A stretch of 64,000 nucleotides of DNA from JBEISR01 sp044371425 (GTDB lineage Bacteria; Planctomycetota; Planctomycetia; Pirellulales; Pirellulaceae). The notes beneath the pieces are model-generated. The model saw only the letters and a program-made list of their open reading frames with translations, did not search any database and was not told the origin of the DNA. The translations under genes and the position numbers were made by a program. Where the stretch lies: contig JBILTR010000018.1 in NCBI GenBank assembly GCA_044371425.1, positions 1-64,000 of the forward strand, read 5' to 3'. Shown here in pieces: positions 26,882 to 35,530 of this stretch (position 1 is the stretch's first letter; every line of letters starts with the position of its first letter).

Positions 26882-28183
26882 TCACGTTGAGACTTGCCCT
26901 TTCCTCGGCAGGGAACCGATCAACCCGGGGCACCAGTGGTTGATCGCGTGCAACAGCGGCACCTCGGCCCAACAGGGCTTGAGATCTTTCGGACGAAAAC
27001 CGAACGCTCCCGTGTCCTCGGACTTATGAGGCGGACCACCAGTGGCGCTGACCGGGATGAAGACTAGTTTCTTTGTAAAACCTTCGGCAGCCGCGACGAT
27101 TTCCGGTGTCAATTGCCTGAGGAGATCTCGCACTCTGTCAGAGGTCTCATAGATTTGGTCGTCATCGAGCACATGCAGCGATCGATTTCCGACTCGCTGG
27201 TAAGGCAACTCCTGGGACAGGCCAGGGATCAAATTCTTCCAACTGTCCCATTTGGTTACGACCACTACCATCGGGCGCTGGTCGGTCTGATCGTCTCGCA
27301 ACCCGGCATGCCGCCGAACTCGCTGAATCGCCTCGATCAGAATCGTATCCTGTCGCGTGGTTCCCTCCCGCGCCAGGCGTTCGGATCGATGCTGCATCTG
27401 CGGGTCGTCGGTTTTCCCCTGGCAGGCATTGCGAAAGCGTGCGTCCTGGGTGGGATCGAAGAGGAAGAAGAGAACCCGCGAAAATGCAAGATGGCGGGTC
27501 ACCGGGGCGGTCGAAGAATCGGTCCCCGGCAGAAAGTGCTCCCCCGCGTTGTCGTACAGACACATGACGCGAGACACTTCCTGGAGTTTCGAATAGTTTG
27601 GATGCGACTCCATCGGCTGTAGAGTGAAGAGGAACGGCCGCGGATAGCTGACCACATGCGATCCCATATTGACGCGGTCGTAGAGATCGCCATCCAGCTG
27701 CGTTTTGGCGATTGAGACAAGGGCATTCGGATTGGGATTCAAAAACTGCTGCTCTTCGTATTCGTGCAGCCTGGCGTTGGCTGCAGCGTCGGTGTCGGTC
27801 ATGGCAATGGAGAAAAGCTGCGGCAGCACCTGACGCATCCGCCAGCTCATCGAAGCCAAGAAGTAGCTTTTCCCGGAAGCGGGAGCGCCGAGAACCGAGA
27901 AGAAGACGGGAGCGATCTGACAGAGCGGCCGAGCGATCTCCAGATGGCAGGCGGGACATGCTAGTCGCGTGGTCTTTTGACCTTCCGGGTCGATCGCCTC
28001 CCCGTCGTAGGTGAATCGTGAAGGGAGAAAACGAACCGGCTCCTGCTCACCCAGCCGTGGGTCGCCGAAGAGATTGGGGTGGTCGGTGGCGATCCAAAGC
28101 GACTCTTCTGGGGGGAATTGATTCCAGCAGTGCGGGCAGGTGATCCGGCCTCGAAGGGTGAGAGCAGCGTTTGGGTCGGGCAT
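26882..28183 (-). CDS. Zn-ribbon double-GTPase-like (DO-GTPase) protein
   Basis: A 433-aa protein, probably the nucleotide-controlled switch of module 2. Residues 10-85 carry two cysteine pairs, CPHC (C16, C19) and CPAC (C76, C79), a zinc ribbon. The P-loop is GAPASGKS (99-106), the Walker-B/G3 element LYDNAG (D211), and the base-recognition motif TKWD (310-313, like NKxD). This pattern fits TRAFAC-like DO-GTPases of conflict systems. I chose the ATG at 28183 (MPDPNAAL); a start at 28249 would add 22 residues without conserved sequence. First gene of the ten-gene minus-strand operon. Confidence 0.75.
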   Translation of the reverse strand: MPDPNAALTLRGRITCPHCWNQFPPEESLWIATDHPNLFGDPRLGEQEPVRFLPSRFTYDGEAIDPEGQKTTRLACPACHLEIARPLCQIAPVFFSVLGAPASGKSYFLASMSWRMRQVLPQLFSIAMTDTDAAANARLHEYEEQQFLNPNPNALVSIAKTQLDGDLYDRVNMGSHVVSYPRPFLFTLQPMESHPNYSKLQEVSRVMCLYDNAGEHFLPGTDSSTAPVTRHLAFSRVLFFLFDPTQDARFRNACQGKTDDPQMQHRSERLAREGTTRQDTILIEAIQRVRRHAGLRDDQTDQRPMVVVVTKWDSWKNLIPGLSQELPYQRVGNRSLHVLDDDQIYETSDRVRDLLRQLTPEIVAAAEGFTKKLVFIPVSATGGPPHKSEDTGAFGFRPKDLKPCWAEVPLLHAINHWCPGLIGSLPRKGQVST

Positions 28184-28763
28184 TGCAAGTTCGCCAAAAA
28201 CGAGAGACGTGGATTCTTTTTTCGTACTGTACCGAAGCCCCACTTGCAAGTTCTGGAATCAAGAACTTGGAGGATCCCTCCCGATTTTCTGTGGATTTTC
28301 CACATTCGCTCTTTTGAGTTAACCAAGATGAGGTGTCGACTCAAATTTCCCTAGGAATGCGAATGATATCCGATTGCTCCTCGTCGAAGGCCAAGCAATG
28401 GCCTCCTGAAAGGCTCCTACTCCCAGTTCGTTCACGACTCGCGTGGCGTTCCTCTCCTTTGCATCGAGCCACGACTACCCAACTGGCTCTTTCGCCTGCA
28501 GGTTCCAATGACGCGGTGGTTATCCCAAGTGGCGATCGACCAGCACCAGCTATTTCTCCAGTTCGCGTTTTGTCTATATTGTGGGGCTTGGAGGCTGGTT
28601 CACGGCATCGCCGAACCTACACACCGCCAAAGCGCAGGCCGGTAGCAGGTTGTCGATTTCCTTTCGTTGCCCCGTGATCCGAGTGGCAACCGACGAAGGT
28701 CTTCTCATCCTCACCCATGTTGCAACGCATCGGTTTCGGTAACGCGATGCATCATCCAATTGA
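28184..28763. promoter_or_regulatory. Divergent control region between modules 2 and 3
   Basis: About 580 bases between the start of the DO-GTPase operon (leftward) and the GHKL operon (rightward). By position it must contain promoters for both. No frame has recognisable protein sequence and I cannot name a promoter box with confidence. A shared operator here would co-regulate the two modules. Confidence 0.45.
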
Positions 28764-30746
28764 ATGGTGCGCCCTAGCATGAGCGAATGGATCTTCTCTA
28801 AGGTTGCTGCCACGGCCGTGCGCCGCGATCCGAATGAGACGGAGCTGTTTAAGACCGAACAGGCCGGCGAAGGAGAGTACGCTGGTACCGACGCGCTGGT
28901 CCGGGAGGTGATCCAGAATTCCTTGGACGCTGGGCATGGCGAAGAACCTGTCCGGCTCCGCTTTTCTTTGCATGATGCAGCCGACCTGCCGTCGAGAAAT
29001 CGTCTGTCTACCTACTTTCGCAGGCTGGAACCCGCTCTCGAGTTTCGAGACATCGCCTTCGATTCCAGCGGCATACCCCAACTGAACCATGGATTTCTAG
29101 TCTGCGAAGATTTCGGAACGCGCGGACTCTCCGGAGATCCCTGCCTGATCTCCGACCCACCGAAAAACTCTACCTCGCGTGAAGACTTCTATTGGTTCTG
29201 GAGAAACATCGGTAGAAGCGGCAAGACCGGCGATGATCTTGGCCGTTGGGGGCTCGGAAAAACGGTCTATCGCGCCGCCAGTCGAGTCGGATGCATGTTC
29301 GGGCTGACTCGCCGCAGGTCGGATGACCGAGAATTGCTGATGGGACAAGCGGTCCTGAAGATCCATACCCACGATGGTGAAGAGTGGGCCGCTGAGGGAT
29401 TCTGGTGCGCAGGATCAGCAGGAAATGGGGCTCCCGCACCGATCGAGGATCAAGACCAGATCGCTCTGTTCAAAGAGGAATGGCATCTGACTCGTTCGAA
29501 TGAGCCGGGGCTTTCAGTGGTCGTTCCCTATGTCGCCGGTGAGTTACGCACCGACAGCCTTCTTCGCCTAGCCATCGTGAACTTCTTCATTCCGATCATC
29601 CAGAAGAAGTTAATCATCGAGATCGCCGGTCCATCGTCCAGCGGTCGACTCGAAAAACGAGTCGACCACCAATCGATCGAAACCATCTGCAATGAATTGA
29701 CCTGGGGAGGAAGAGCCGCGCTGAAACTATCCGCTCCGCCTCCGATTCGATTCGCCAAGGAATGCCTAGCCGCGGAACCCAACTGCCTAATCTCTGAGGT
29801 TTTAGGCCAGTCGCGTCTTCCATCGCTCGATGCAACTTCATTCCCGGCAGAAAACCTTACCAAGCTGAAGCATCAATTCCAGTCCGGCCAGATCGTAGCA
29901 GCGAAGATTCGGTTGATGCTGCCAAAAAAATCTGGCTCTTCGGAAGAAGGCGAACTGCTCGCATTCCTCAAGAAAACTGGAAGCACTGACCGGATCGAGA
30001 GCTACTATATCCGCGAAGGGATGACCATTCCGAAATTGACGATACGCCGATCGATTCGCGGAGTTCATGGATTGGTCATCGTCGAGCGTGGCTATTTGGC
30101 TTCACTGCTGGGGGATACCGAAGGACCCGCTCATACGACCTGGGACACATCGAATGATGAACGCCCCAATCGACTATGGAAAACTTGGAAAGGGCGAGTC
30201 ACCTTCTGCTCCGGTATCCTGGACTCGCTCTACGAGCTGCTCACACCCAAAAGCACGGAACCCGACTTTGATCTCTTAAGCGACTTCTTCTCGATCGAAC
30301 GGATCCACGCGCCTCAGCTAGCCCGAAGAGAGAAGAAAGTAGGAGCCCCTGGCGATTCCTCAACCTTCTCGGCTCCGGAACCGACGCTGAGATGGTACCG
30401 ATTGTCGGGTCGCCCAGGCGGTTTCACCATCGCCGACAGCGGTCTGCTTCCTACGGAAGTCGATTCGATACTGAAGGTTTCGGTAGCTTATGATTTACCG
30501 AGCGGGAATCCTCTTCGATCCTGGTGCAAGTACGATTTCGATTTTACGGACGATAACGGTCCAGTTCGGTTCAAGGTCAATGGCCTATCGATGGTCGAAA
30601 AATCAGGGAATACCTTGCAGCTCAAGGTCACCCAGGCTGATTTTCAGCTGACGGCTACTGGTTTTGACGTCCATCGAGATTTATTTGTGCGGATCGATGA
30701 GCCCGATCCAAAGACAACAGGAGAGTCCAATGATCAAACGAATTAA
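28764..30746 (+). CDS. GHKL (Hsp90/MutL-like) ATPase, module 3
   Basis: A 660-aa protein with a GHKL ATP-binding N terminus: ALVREVIQNSLDAG (N-box, N52), CEDFGTRGLSGD (G1-like box, near 112), and GRWGLGKTVY (G2-like, near 157). The remaining 450 residues are mixed alpha/beta without a recognised domain; there is no histidine phosphoacceptor helix, so it is not a histidine kinase. Such ATPases act as ATP-closed clamps. The start may be ATG at 28779 (MSEWIFSK). The next gene starts 17 bases before its stop, so the two are coupled. Confidence 0.75.
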   Translation: MVRPSMSEWIFSKVAATAVRRDPNETELFKTEQAGEGEYAGTDALVREVIQNSLDAGHGEEPVRLRFSLHDAADLPSRNRLSTYFRRLEPALEFRDIAFDSSGIPQLNHGFLVCEDFGTRGLSGDPCLISDPPKNSTSREDFYWFWRNIGRSGKTGDDLGRWGLGKTVYRAASRVGCMFGLTRRRSDDRELLMGQAVLKIHTHDGEEWAAEGFWCAGSAGNGAPAPIEDQDQIALFKEEWHLTRSNEPGLSVVVPYVAGELRTDSLLRLAIVNFFIPIIQKKLIIEIAGPSSSGRLEKRVDHQSIETICNELTWGGRAALKLSAPPPIRFAKECLAAEPNCLISEVLGQSRLPSLDATSFPAENLTKLKHQFQSGQIVAAKIRLMLPKKSGSSEEGELLAFLKKTGSTDRIESYYIREGMTIPKLTIRRSIRGVHGLVIVERGYLASLLGDTEGPAHTTWDTSNDERPNRLWKTWKGRVTFCSGILDSLYELLTPKSTEPDFDLLSDFFSIERIHAPQLARREKKVGAPGDSSTFSAPEPTLRWYRLSGRPGGFTIADSGLLPTEVDSILKVSVAYDLPSGNPLRSWCKYDFDFTDDNGPVRFKVNGLSMVEKSGNTLQLKVTQADFQLTATGFDVHRDLFVRIDEPDPKTTGESNDQTN

Positions 30747-31506
30747 CTCGCTTGGGAGGAAAAGGATTCCCCGCGACTGCATGGCCGTGGCGATCGCGGA
30801 TGGAACGCCGAGACGCTTTTCTGCATCGATCGAACTCCCGGAGAACGACTGGCCGCAGGAAGCGATCGTCGTGATCGAAGCGATGTGTGCTGGATCGCCT
30901 ACAGTGAGTCGCTTCGAATGCGGACCTCTGAACAACCTCAAGGCGCCTCGCGATACGCCGCTTAAGGACCTCACGGGTAGGAATGTCTTCTTCCATTTGA
31001 AAGTGATCGATCAATCGGAGAAAATCGGGCGGATCCTGGGACTTGCAGAAAACATTCGACCGATCGAAACGGGGCTCCAAACGAATGCGGGACGGAGAGG
31101 AATCCTTCCTGTGGAAGCGATCGACCTGGGGCAGCAGTTGTGGCAGCTTGATTTCCGAGACCATGACGTTTTCTTGCTGGTCAATAGCCAGATCGAACAT
31201 CTCCCGAATCAGCTTCAGTCCGATCCAGCGTCGTATGCGTTGATTTATCCAGAGATTATCCGCCGGATCCTCTACAAAGCGATCGATCAGAATGTAGACC
31301 TCGAAGAGGAGGAGGATCGATGGCCCTACCTGTGGCTGAAGTTCGGACGAAGCTTTCATCCGGAACGATTGACACCGCCGTCACCCGCTGAAGGAGAGGC
31401 GATCGACGAGTGGGTGGAAAGCGTCGTTGCGGAATTCTGCAAGCAGAAGGCTTTCCGGGACCGTTTTACCAAAGCAATAGCCCAGTCAGAAGGTCTGCGA
31501 GACTGA
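30730..31506 (+). CDS. Unknown protein, partner of the GHKL ATPase
   Basis: A 258-aa soluble protein. I chose ATG at 30730 because GGAGAG lies five bases upstream and because the longer frame lies inside the previous gene. The sequence is mixed alpha/beta in the first 130 residues and acidic-helical in the last 80 (DLEEEEDRWPYLWLKFG), with no known motif. It is sandwiched between the GHKL ATPase and the DUF6339-like gene with almost no spacing. Function unknown; a subunit of the ATPase complex is likely. Confidence 0.55.
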   Translation: MIKRINSLGRKRIPRDCMAVAIADGTPRRFSASIELPENDWPQEAIVVIEAMCAGSPTVSRFECGPLNNLKAPRDTPLKDLTGRNVFFHLKVIDQSEKIGRILGLAENIRPIETGLQTNAGRRGILPVEAIDLGQQLWQLDFRDHDVFLLVNSQIEHLPNQLQSDPASYALIYPEIIRRILYKAIDQNVDLEEEEDRWPYLWLKFGRSFHPERLTPPSPAEGEAIDEWVESVVAEFCKQKAFRDRFTKAIAQSEGLRD

Positions 31507-31507
31507 G

Positions 31508-32230
31508 ATGAGATTGATGCGATTTAACAACAAGGGGGTCGATCGATTTCGCGAGTATCTGCGTCTTGCGCGCGAGGATGCAACTGCCTCCGTGCAATGG
31601 GACCTATTGCAAGATCCATCGCTGACGGAGGAAGTGCATCCACCTGCGGAGGTGGATTCCATCAGTTTTCAGACCAAACGAGAGGCTGCGACCTACCTAC
31701 ACAAGCTACTACGAGAGATCCCGAAGCAGACCGTGATTGAAGATCAGGGGCTTTGGACCTGGCTATCGCTCTATTTCTTCGACAGCATCTGCCCAAAACG
31801 CGACGGGAAGCGGGCGGTGCGGAATGATTATACCTACATCTACGAGCCGAAGAATACTCGCCATTTTTATCGCCATTTGCTTTTCATTTCGTGGCGTATT
31901 TTGGACATAGCTCCAATCCATAATCAGCTGCTTTTAGACAGAAGCGTCGCATCGCTCGACAAGATTTCTTCTGAGATTATGAAGCGACTCTATCTCACTC
32001 GCATTCCCTGTTTTTTTGAATTAGTGGAAAAGATTTATCGCGATCCAAAAACAAATCGGGCCAGGAAAGGCATCGTTGACACTACCCGGATTAACCGCGG
32101 AGACCTTTCCCATCGACTACCGACATGTATCCGTCAATTGGAGAAAACGTACGATCTTCATTCCTTGACGGCGGACCAATTGCTGGACCTGCTGGGGCCG
32201 GAATTCCAGTTTGAATCGGGATCGAGGTGA
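31508..32230 (+). CDS. DUF6339-like protein
   Basis: A 240-aa protein that I recognise as resembling DUF6339, a family known to me only as uncharacterised. Visible features are a helical N terminus, DQGLWTWLSLYFFDSICP, YIYEPKNTRHFYRHLLFISW, and an R/K-rich IYRDPKTNRARKGIVDTTR stretch near 175-195. No catalytic motif is evident. The gene starts one base after the preceding stop, so it is the third gene of the GHKL operon. Confidence 0.6.
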   Translation: MRLMRFNNKGVDRFREYLRLAREDATASVQWDLLQDPSLTEEVHPPAEVDSISFQTKREAATYLHKLLREIPKQTVIEDQGLWTWLSLYFFDSICPKRDGKRAVRNDYTYIYEPKNTRHFYRHLLFISWRILDIAPIHNQLLLDRSVASLDKISSEIMKRLYLTRIPCFFELVEKIYRDPKTNRARKGIVDTTRINRGDLSHRLPTCIRQLEKTYDLHSLTADQLLDLLGPEFQFESGSR

Positions 32231-32540
32231 ACAGCTTCGATCTCCTCGCGGCCTGATACACCCCTGACCGATAGGGAGAGAGATTCGAATTGAACCGTTT
32301 CAACAGATTCGCTCCTGACCTTGTCAGACAGAAGGTCACCATTTCTCGCGCAGCGATCGACATCGTAGCACCCTCCCTCACCCAGCCTCCGGAGGAACGG
32401 CCCAGGGTGAGGCTTTCCGTTGATGTTTCTTTTCCCAATGCTCGCCCGCCGAAAGAGCCCCGTAGGGGCCGACAAAAGAGTTAAGGGGACCTAGCACCCC
32501 CACGATGGACCTTTCATTCTCAGACCGAAAAGAAGACTCC

Positions 32541-34682
32541 ATGAAAGCGATCGACCGGCCATTTACCAAAATCATCAATGGCACCACGCAGTTCGTGATC
32601 CCGGTATTCCAGCGCGACTACAGCTGGACGGAGCCACAGTGCGAGCAACTCTGGAAGGATCTCCTCGTCATCGCAAGCGATCCCACCACTCGTGGTCACT
32701 TCATGGGCTCGGTAGTTTATGTTTCTACCGGAGACACTTCCGCCGGTTTTACTCGCTGGCTGTTGATCGACGGCCAGCAGCGTGTCACCACGCTGACGCT
32801 TCTTCTTGCTGCGCTGCGCGATCACATTGTCGATACCGACTGGAAAGGCTCCGAAGACAGCCCAACCGCAACACGCATCGAAGCTTACTTTCTGAAGAAT
32901 GTTCAGGAGGAGGGGAGCCGGCGCCACAAACTGGTTCTTCGCCGTCACGATCAGGAGACGTTGCGAGCGATCTTGGATGGCACCGAAATGCCTGAAAATC
33001 CCTCGGATCGGATCCGTGAGAACTATGATTTTTTTCGTGAGCAGATTGCATCCTGTGATCCGGATGAACTGTACCGCGGCCTCGATCGGCTGATCGTAGT
33101 CGATGTCACGCTGGATCGCGGAACGGATGATCCTCAGCTGATATTCGAGAGCCTCAACTCCACCGGCATCGACCTAAGCCAGTCAGATCTGATCCGAAAC
33201 TACATCCTGATGAGGCTTCCCGAGAAACAACAGACGTCGCTGTACGATACCTACTGGAGCAAGCTGGAATCGCTTTTCCGCGGCTCAGAAAAGACCTTTG
33301 ACGCTTTTCTACGGGACTATCTTGCCTTCAAGACCCGAGCCAGCAAACAGGAGCGAGCTGATGAGATCTATCAGGCGTTTCGCCGAAGCTTCGGGCAGCT
33401 TCAGGAATCTTGTGGCGGCCTAGAAAAGCTGCTCGATGAGATGCTGCGATTCGGTCGCTACCATGCTGCATTCAGTATCGGGACTCCACTTGAACTGGAA
33501 CTGGTCGAAGATCTGGCTAGGTTGAGACGCCTAGTCGATGTACCAGCCCTTCTGATGATGCGATTGTTCGATTGCATGAACCAAGACAAATCGCTCTCTG
33601 TGGAGCAGTTTCGTGAAGCAATCGAAGCGATTGAAAGTTTCGTGTTTCGAAGAGCCATCTGCGGTGAACAGACCCGAAGTTATTGGCAGATCTTTGCCAA
33701 CATTGCCTATCGGCTAGGGAAGCAAAACCCACTAGAGGATTTGAAAGTCGGGCTAGCTCGTCAACGCGACGCCTACCGATTCCCCACCGACCAAGATTTC
33801 CTCCGGGAATTGGTCAGTCGAGACATCTATGGACTTCGGGTTTGCGGATATCTGCTGGATCGCCTGGAGAACCACGGCAGCCGGGAGCCTACGAATACCA
33901 GCAACTATTCGATCGAGCATATCCTTCCTCAGAATGAACGGCTTTCGGCACCGTGGCAGTCGATGCTGGGAAAGGATTGGAAGAAGATCCAATCCACTTG
34001 GCTGCATCGACTCGGGAATCTAACCCTGACGGGCTACAACAGCACCTACTCGGATCGACCTTTTGAAGAAAAGAAGACGATCCCAGGCGGTTTCAACGAC
34101 AGCTCTGTTCGTCTGAATAAATTTGTCCGTGAACAAAAGCAATGGACCGCCGTGGAAATCGATCTTCGAGGCCAGCAACTGGCGGATCGAGCTCTGAAGA
34201 TCTGGCCCTCAATCGAGGTTGCAAATTCGTCGATCGAGTTGGCGAAGCAAGCCGAGATGCGGGAGCTGGCGGAGCGACGGGATGTTGCGAAGGTTCCGAT
34301 GAGCGGCGCGGCACGGGAGCTGTTCGAAATCCTGAGCCCCAAGATTCAAGAGATCGATCCGGCCATTCTGGAGTTGGCCGAACCCAAATCCGTCAGCTAC
34401 CACGCCTCTGGGTTTTTTCTTGAAGTCTTGCCGAGGAAGCATCGCCTTTTGCTATTGCTGCCCCTGAACCATTCCGAAATTGACGATCCTCACGGTCTTT
34501 CCCAGGATGCGACGGTCTGGAAGTTTCTTTTTTATGCCAAGCACGAGGGAGGTGTCTTGCTGCGAATTAAGGAGCCGATCGATATCGAACATGCCATGCC
34601 CATCATCCGCCAGTCCTATTCTCTAGCATCGGCCGCTGTCAGCGAGTCGGCAATGATTCCCGAAACGGATTTGAAGGACTAG
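32541..34682 (+). CDS. DUF262-DUF1524 nuclease (GmrSD/SspE-like) with DUF5655-like tail
   Basis: A 713-aa protein. DUF262 (about 1-250) contains FQRDYSW (23-29) and IDGQQRVTTL (76-85), the nucleotide-sensing ParB-like core. DUF1524 (about 440-580) carries the HNH-type signature YSIEHILPQ (H460), then RLGNLTLTGYNS and RPFEEKK. The last 110 residues (VLPRKHRLLLLLPL and on to HAMPIIRQSY) look like DUF5655. Known relatives are GmrSD, which cleaves glucosylated DNA, and SspE, which is activated by phosphorothioates. I chose ATG at 32541 over 32505. It stands 2.2 kb upstream of the phosphorothioation-type operon, separated by repeats, so the SspE role is plausible but not shown. Confidence 0.8.
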   Translation: MKAIDRPFTKIINGTTQFVIPVFQRDYSWTEPQCEQLWKDLLVIASDPTTRGHFMGSVVYVSTGDTSAGFTRWLLIDGQQRVTTLTLLLAALRDHIVDTDWKGSEDSPTATRIEAYFLKNVQEEGSRRHKLVLRRHDQETLRAILDGTEMPENPSDRIRENYDFFREQIASCDPDELYRGLDRLIVVDVTLDRGTDDPQLIFESLNSTGIDLSQSDLIRNYILMRLPEKQQTSLYDTYWSKLESLFRGSEKTFDAFLRDYLAFKTRASKQERADEIYQAFRRSFGQLQESCGGLEKLLDEMLRFGRYHAAFSIGTPLELELVEDLARLRRLVDVPALLMMRLFDCMNQDKSLSVEQFREAIEAIESFVFRRAICGEQTRSYWQIFANIAYRLGKQNPLEDLKVGLARQRDAYRFPTDQDFLRELVSRDIYGLRVCGYLLDRLENHGSREPTNTSNYSIEHILPQNERLSAPWQSMLGKDWKKIQSTWLHRLGNLTLTGYNSTYSDRPFEEKKTIPGGFNDSSVRLNKFVREQKQWTAVEIDLRGQQLADRALKIWPSIEVANSSIELAKQAEMRELAERRDVAKVPMSGAARELFEILSPKIQEIDPAILELAEPKSVSYHASGFFLEVLPRKHRLLLLLPLNHSEIDDPHGLSQDATVWKFLFYAKHEGGVLLRIKEPIDIEHAMPIIRQSYSLASAAVSESAMIPETDLKD

Positions 34683-34689
34683 GGAGGCC

Positions 34690-35330
34690 CGCGGGTCCTA
34701 TGGCTGTCGCCACCGGCAAGTGAAGTGTCGGGACCTATAGTTGCGTCTCGTAAACGATTCTCTGTACACCCACATCACCAGCCCCGGAGGGGCGGCATAA
34801 TCTCTGCCGGGGCCGCAAGGCCCCGGGACTCGAAAAAAGAGAAACTCCCTCCTATCCCAACCGGTGGCTCGCGCTACCGGCCTTTCGATACCGGCCCTCC
34901 GGGCCTGAAGACCATTTTGAAATCATGGCCTAGTTCTGGTGTGTTTGCGGTCAGATCTATAAATCGAACACGTCTCATCTGTATCTCCGGTCAGCTACCC
35001 CATGATGACTCAACTGCGCCGACCGCTACACACACCCTACAAGAGTCATGTAGGGTGTGTGAGTCGATCGCATGGCTCGCTGGACGAGGTGACTTCGCCA
35101 GGGGTTCGGCTATGAAACGTCGCCATGACTCCATCGTCGCGATCGGGAACACACCAGAACCAAATGCGGACGGGAGAACAAAGCCCCCTCTCCCTACCTC
35201 TCCCCCATCGCTGCGCGTCGGGGGAGAGGAGCAAGAAAAAAGGAGGTTGATTGGTCTGATGGAAACCGGTGGCTCGCGCCACCGGCATTTCGATGCCGGC
35301 CCTCCGGGCCTGAAGATCGCTAGCGGAACA
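34690..35330. repeat. Third copy of the dispersed intergenic repeat mosaic
   Basis: Contains in order the same elements as 3.47-3.76 kb (CCGGAGGGGCGGC with GCCGGGGCCGCAAGGCCCC, near 34780-34825) and as 4.66-5.47 kb (GGTCAGCTACCCCATGATGACT, the 12-bp hairpin, and CCTCTCCC...GGGAGAGG near 35198-35229, then the CCGGTGGC palindrome). A frame crosses it but the match to other copies is at DNA level and frame-independent. Confidence 0.8.
35029..35061. repeat. 12-bp-stem hairpin, repeat copy 3
   Basis: The CACACACCCTAC/GTAGGGTGTGTG inverted repeat with loop AAGAGTCAT. It may also act as a transcription barrier between the nuclease gene and the next operon, though no T-run follows. Confidence 0.75.
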
Positions 35331-35379
35331 CCATGTTCAATTCACGAAAAGCATGGACAAAAAGCCTCCAACGCCGATT

Positions 35380-35525
35380 CTACACGGTCGGGACGCCCGT
35401 GCCACAAGGTAAGGACTTGGTCGACCCTACGGGCCTGAAGAGAGTCATTGCGACTGTTTGGTTCAGACAAAGTCGACATCTAACTCGGTTCCGCACGGGC
35501 GGAACGCCCGTGCCACAAGACAGGT
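35380..35525. repeat. Two copies of the GGGCGGGACGCCCGTGCC palindrome family
   Basis: CACGGTCGGGACGCCCGTGCC near 35384-35404 and GCACGGGCGGAACGCCCGTGCC near 35494-35515, each followed by ACAAG and GTCG/GGTC-type flanks. The same palindrome occurs once at 3577-3598. Confidence 0.7.
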
Positions 35526-35530
35526 ACTGG

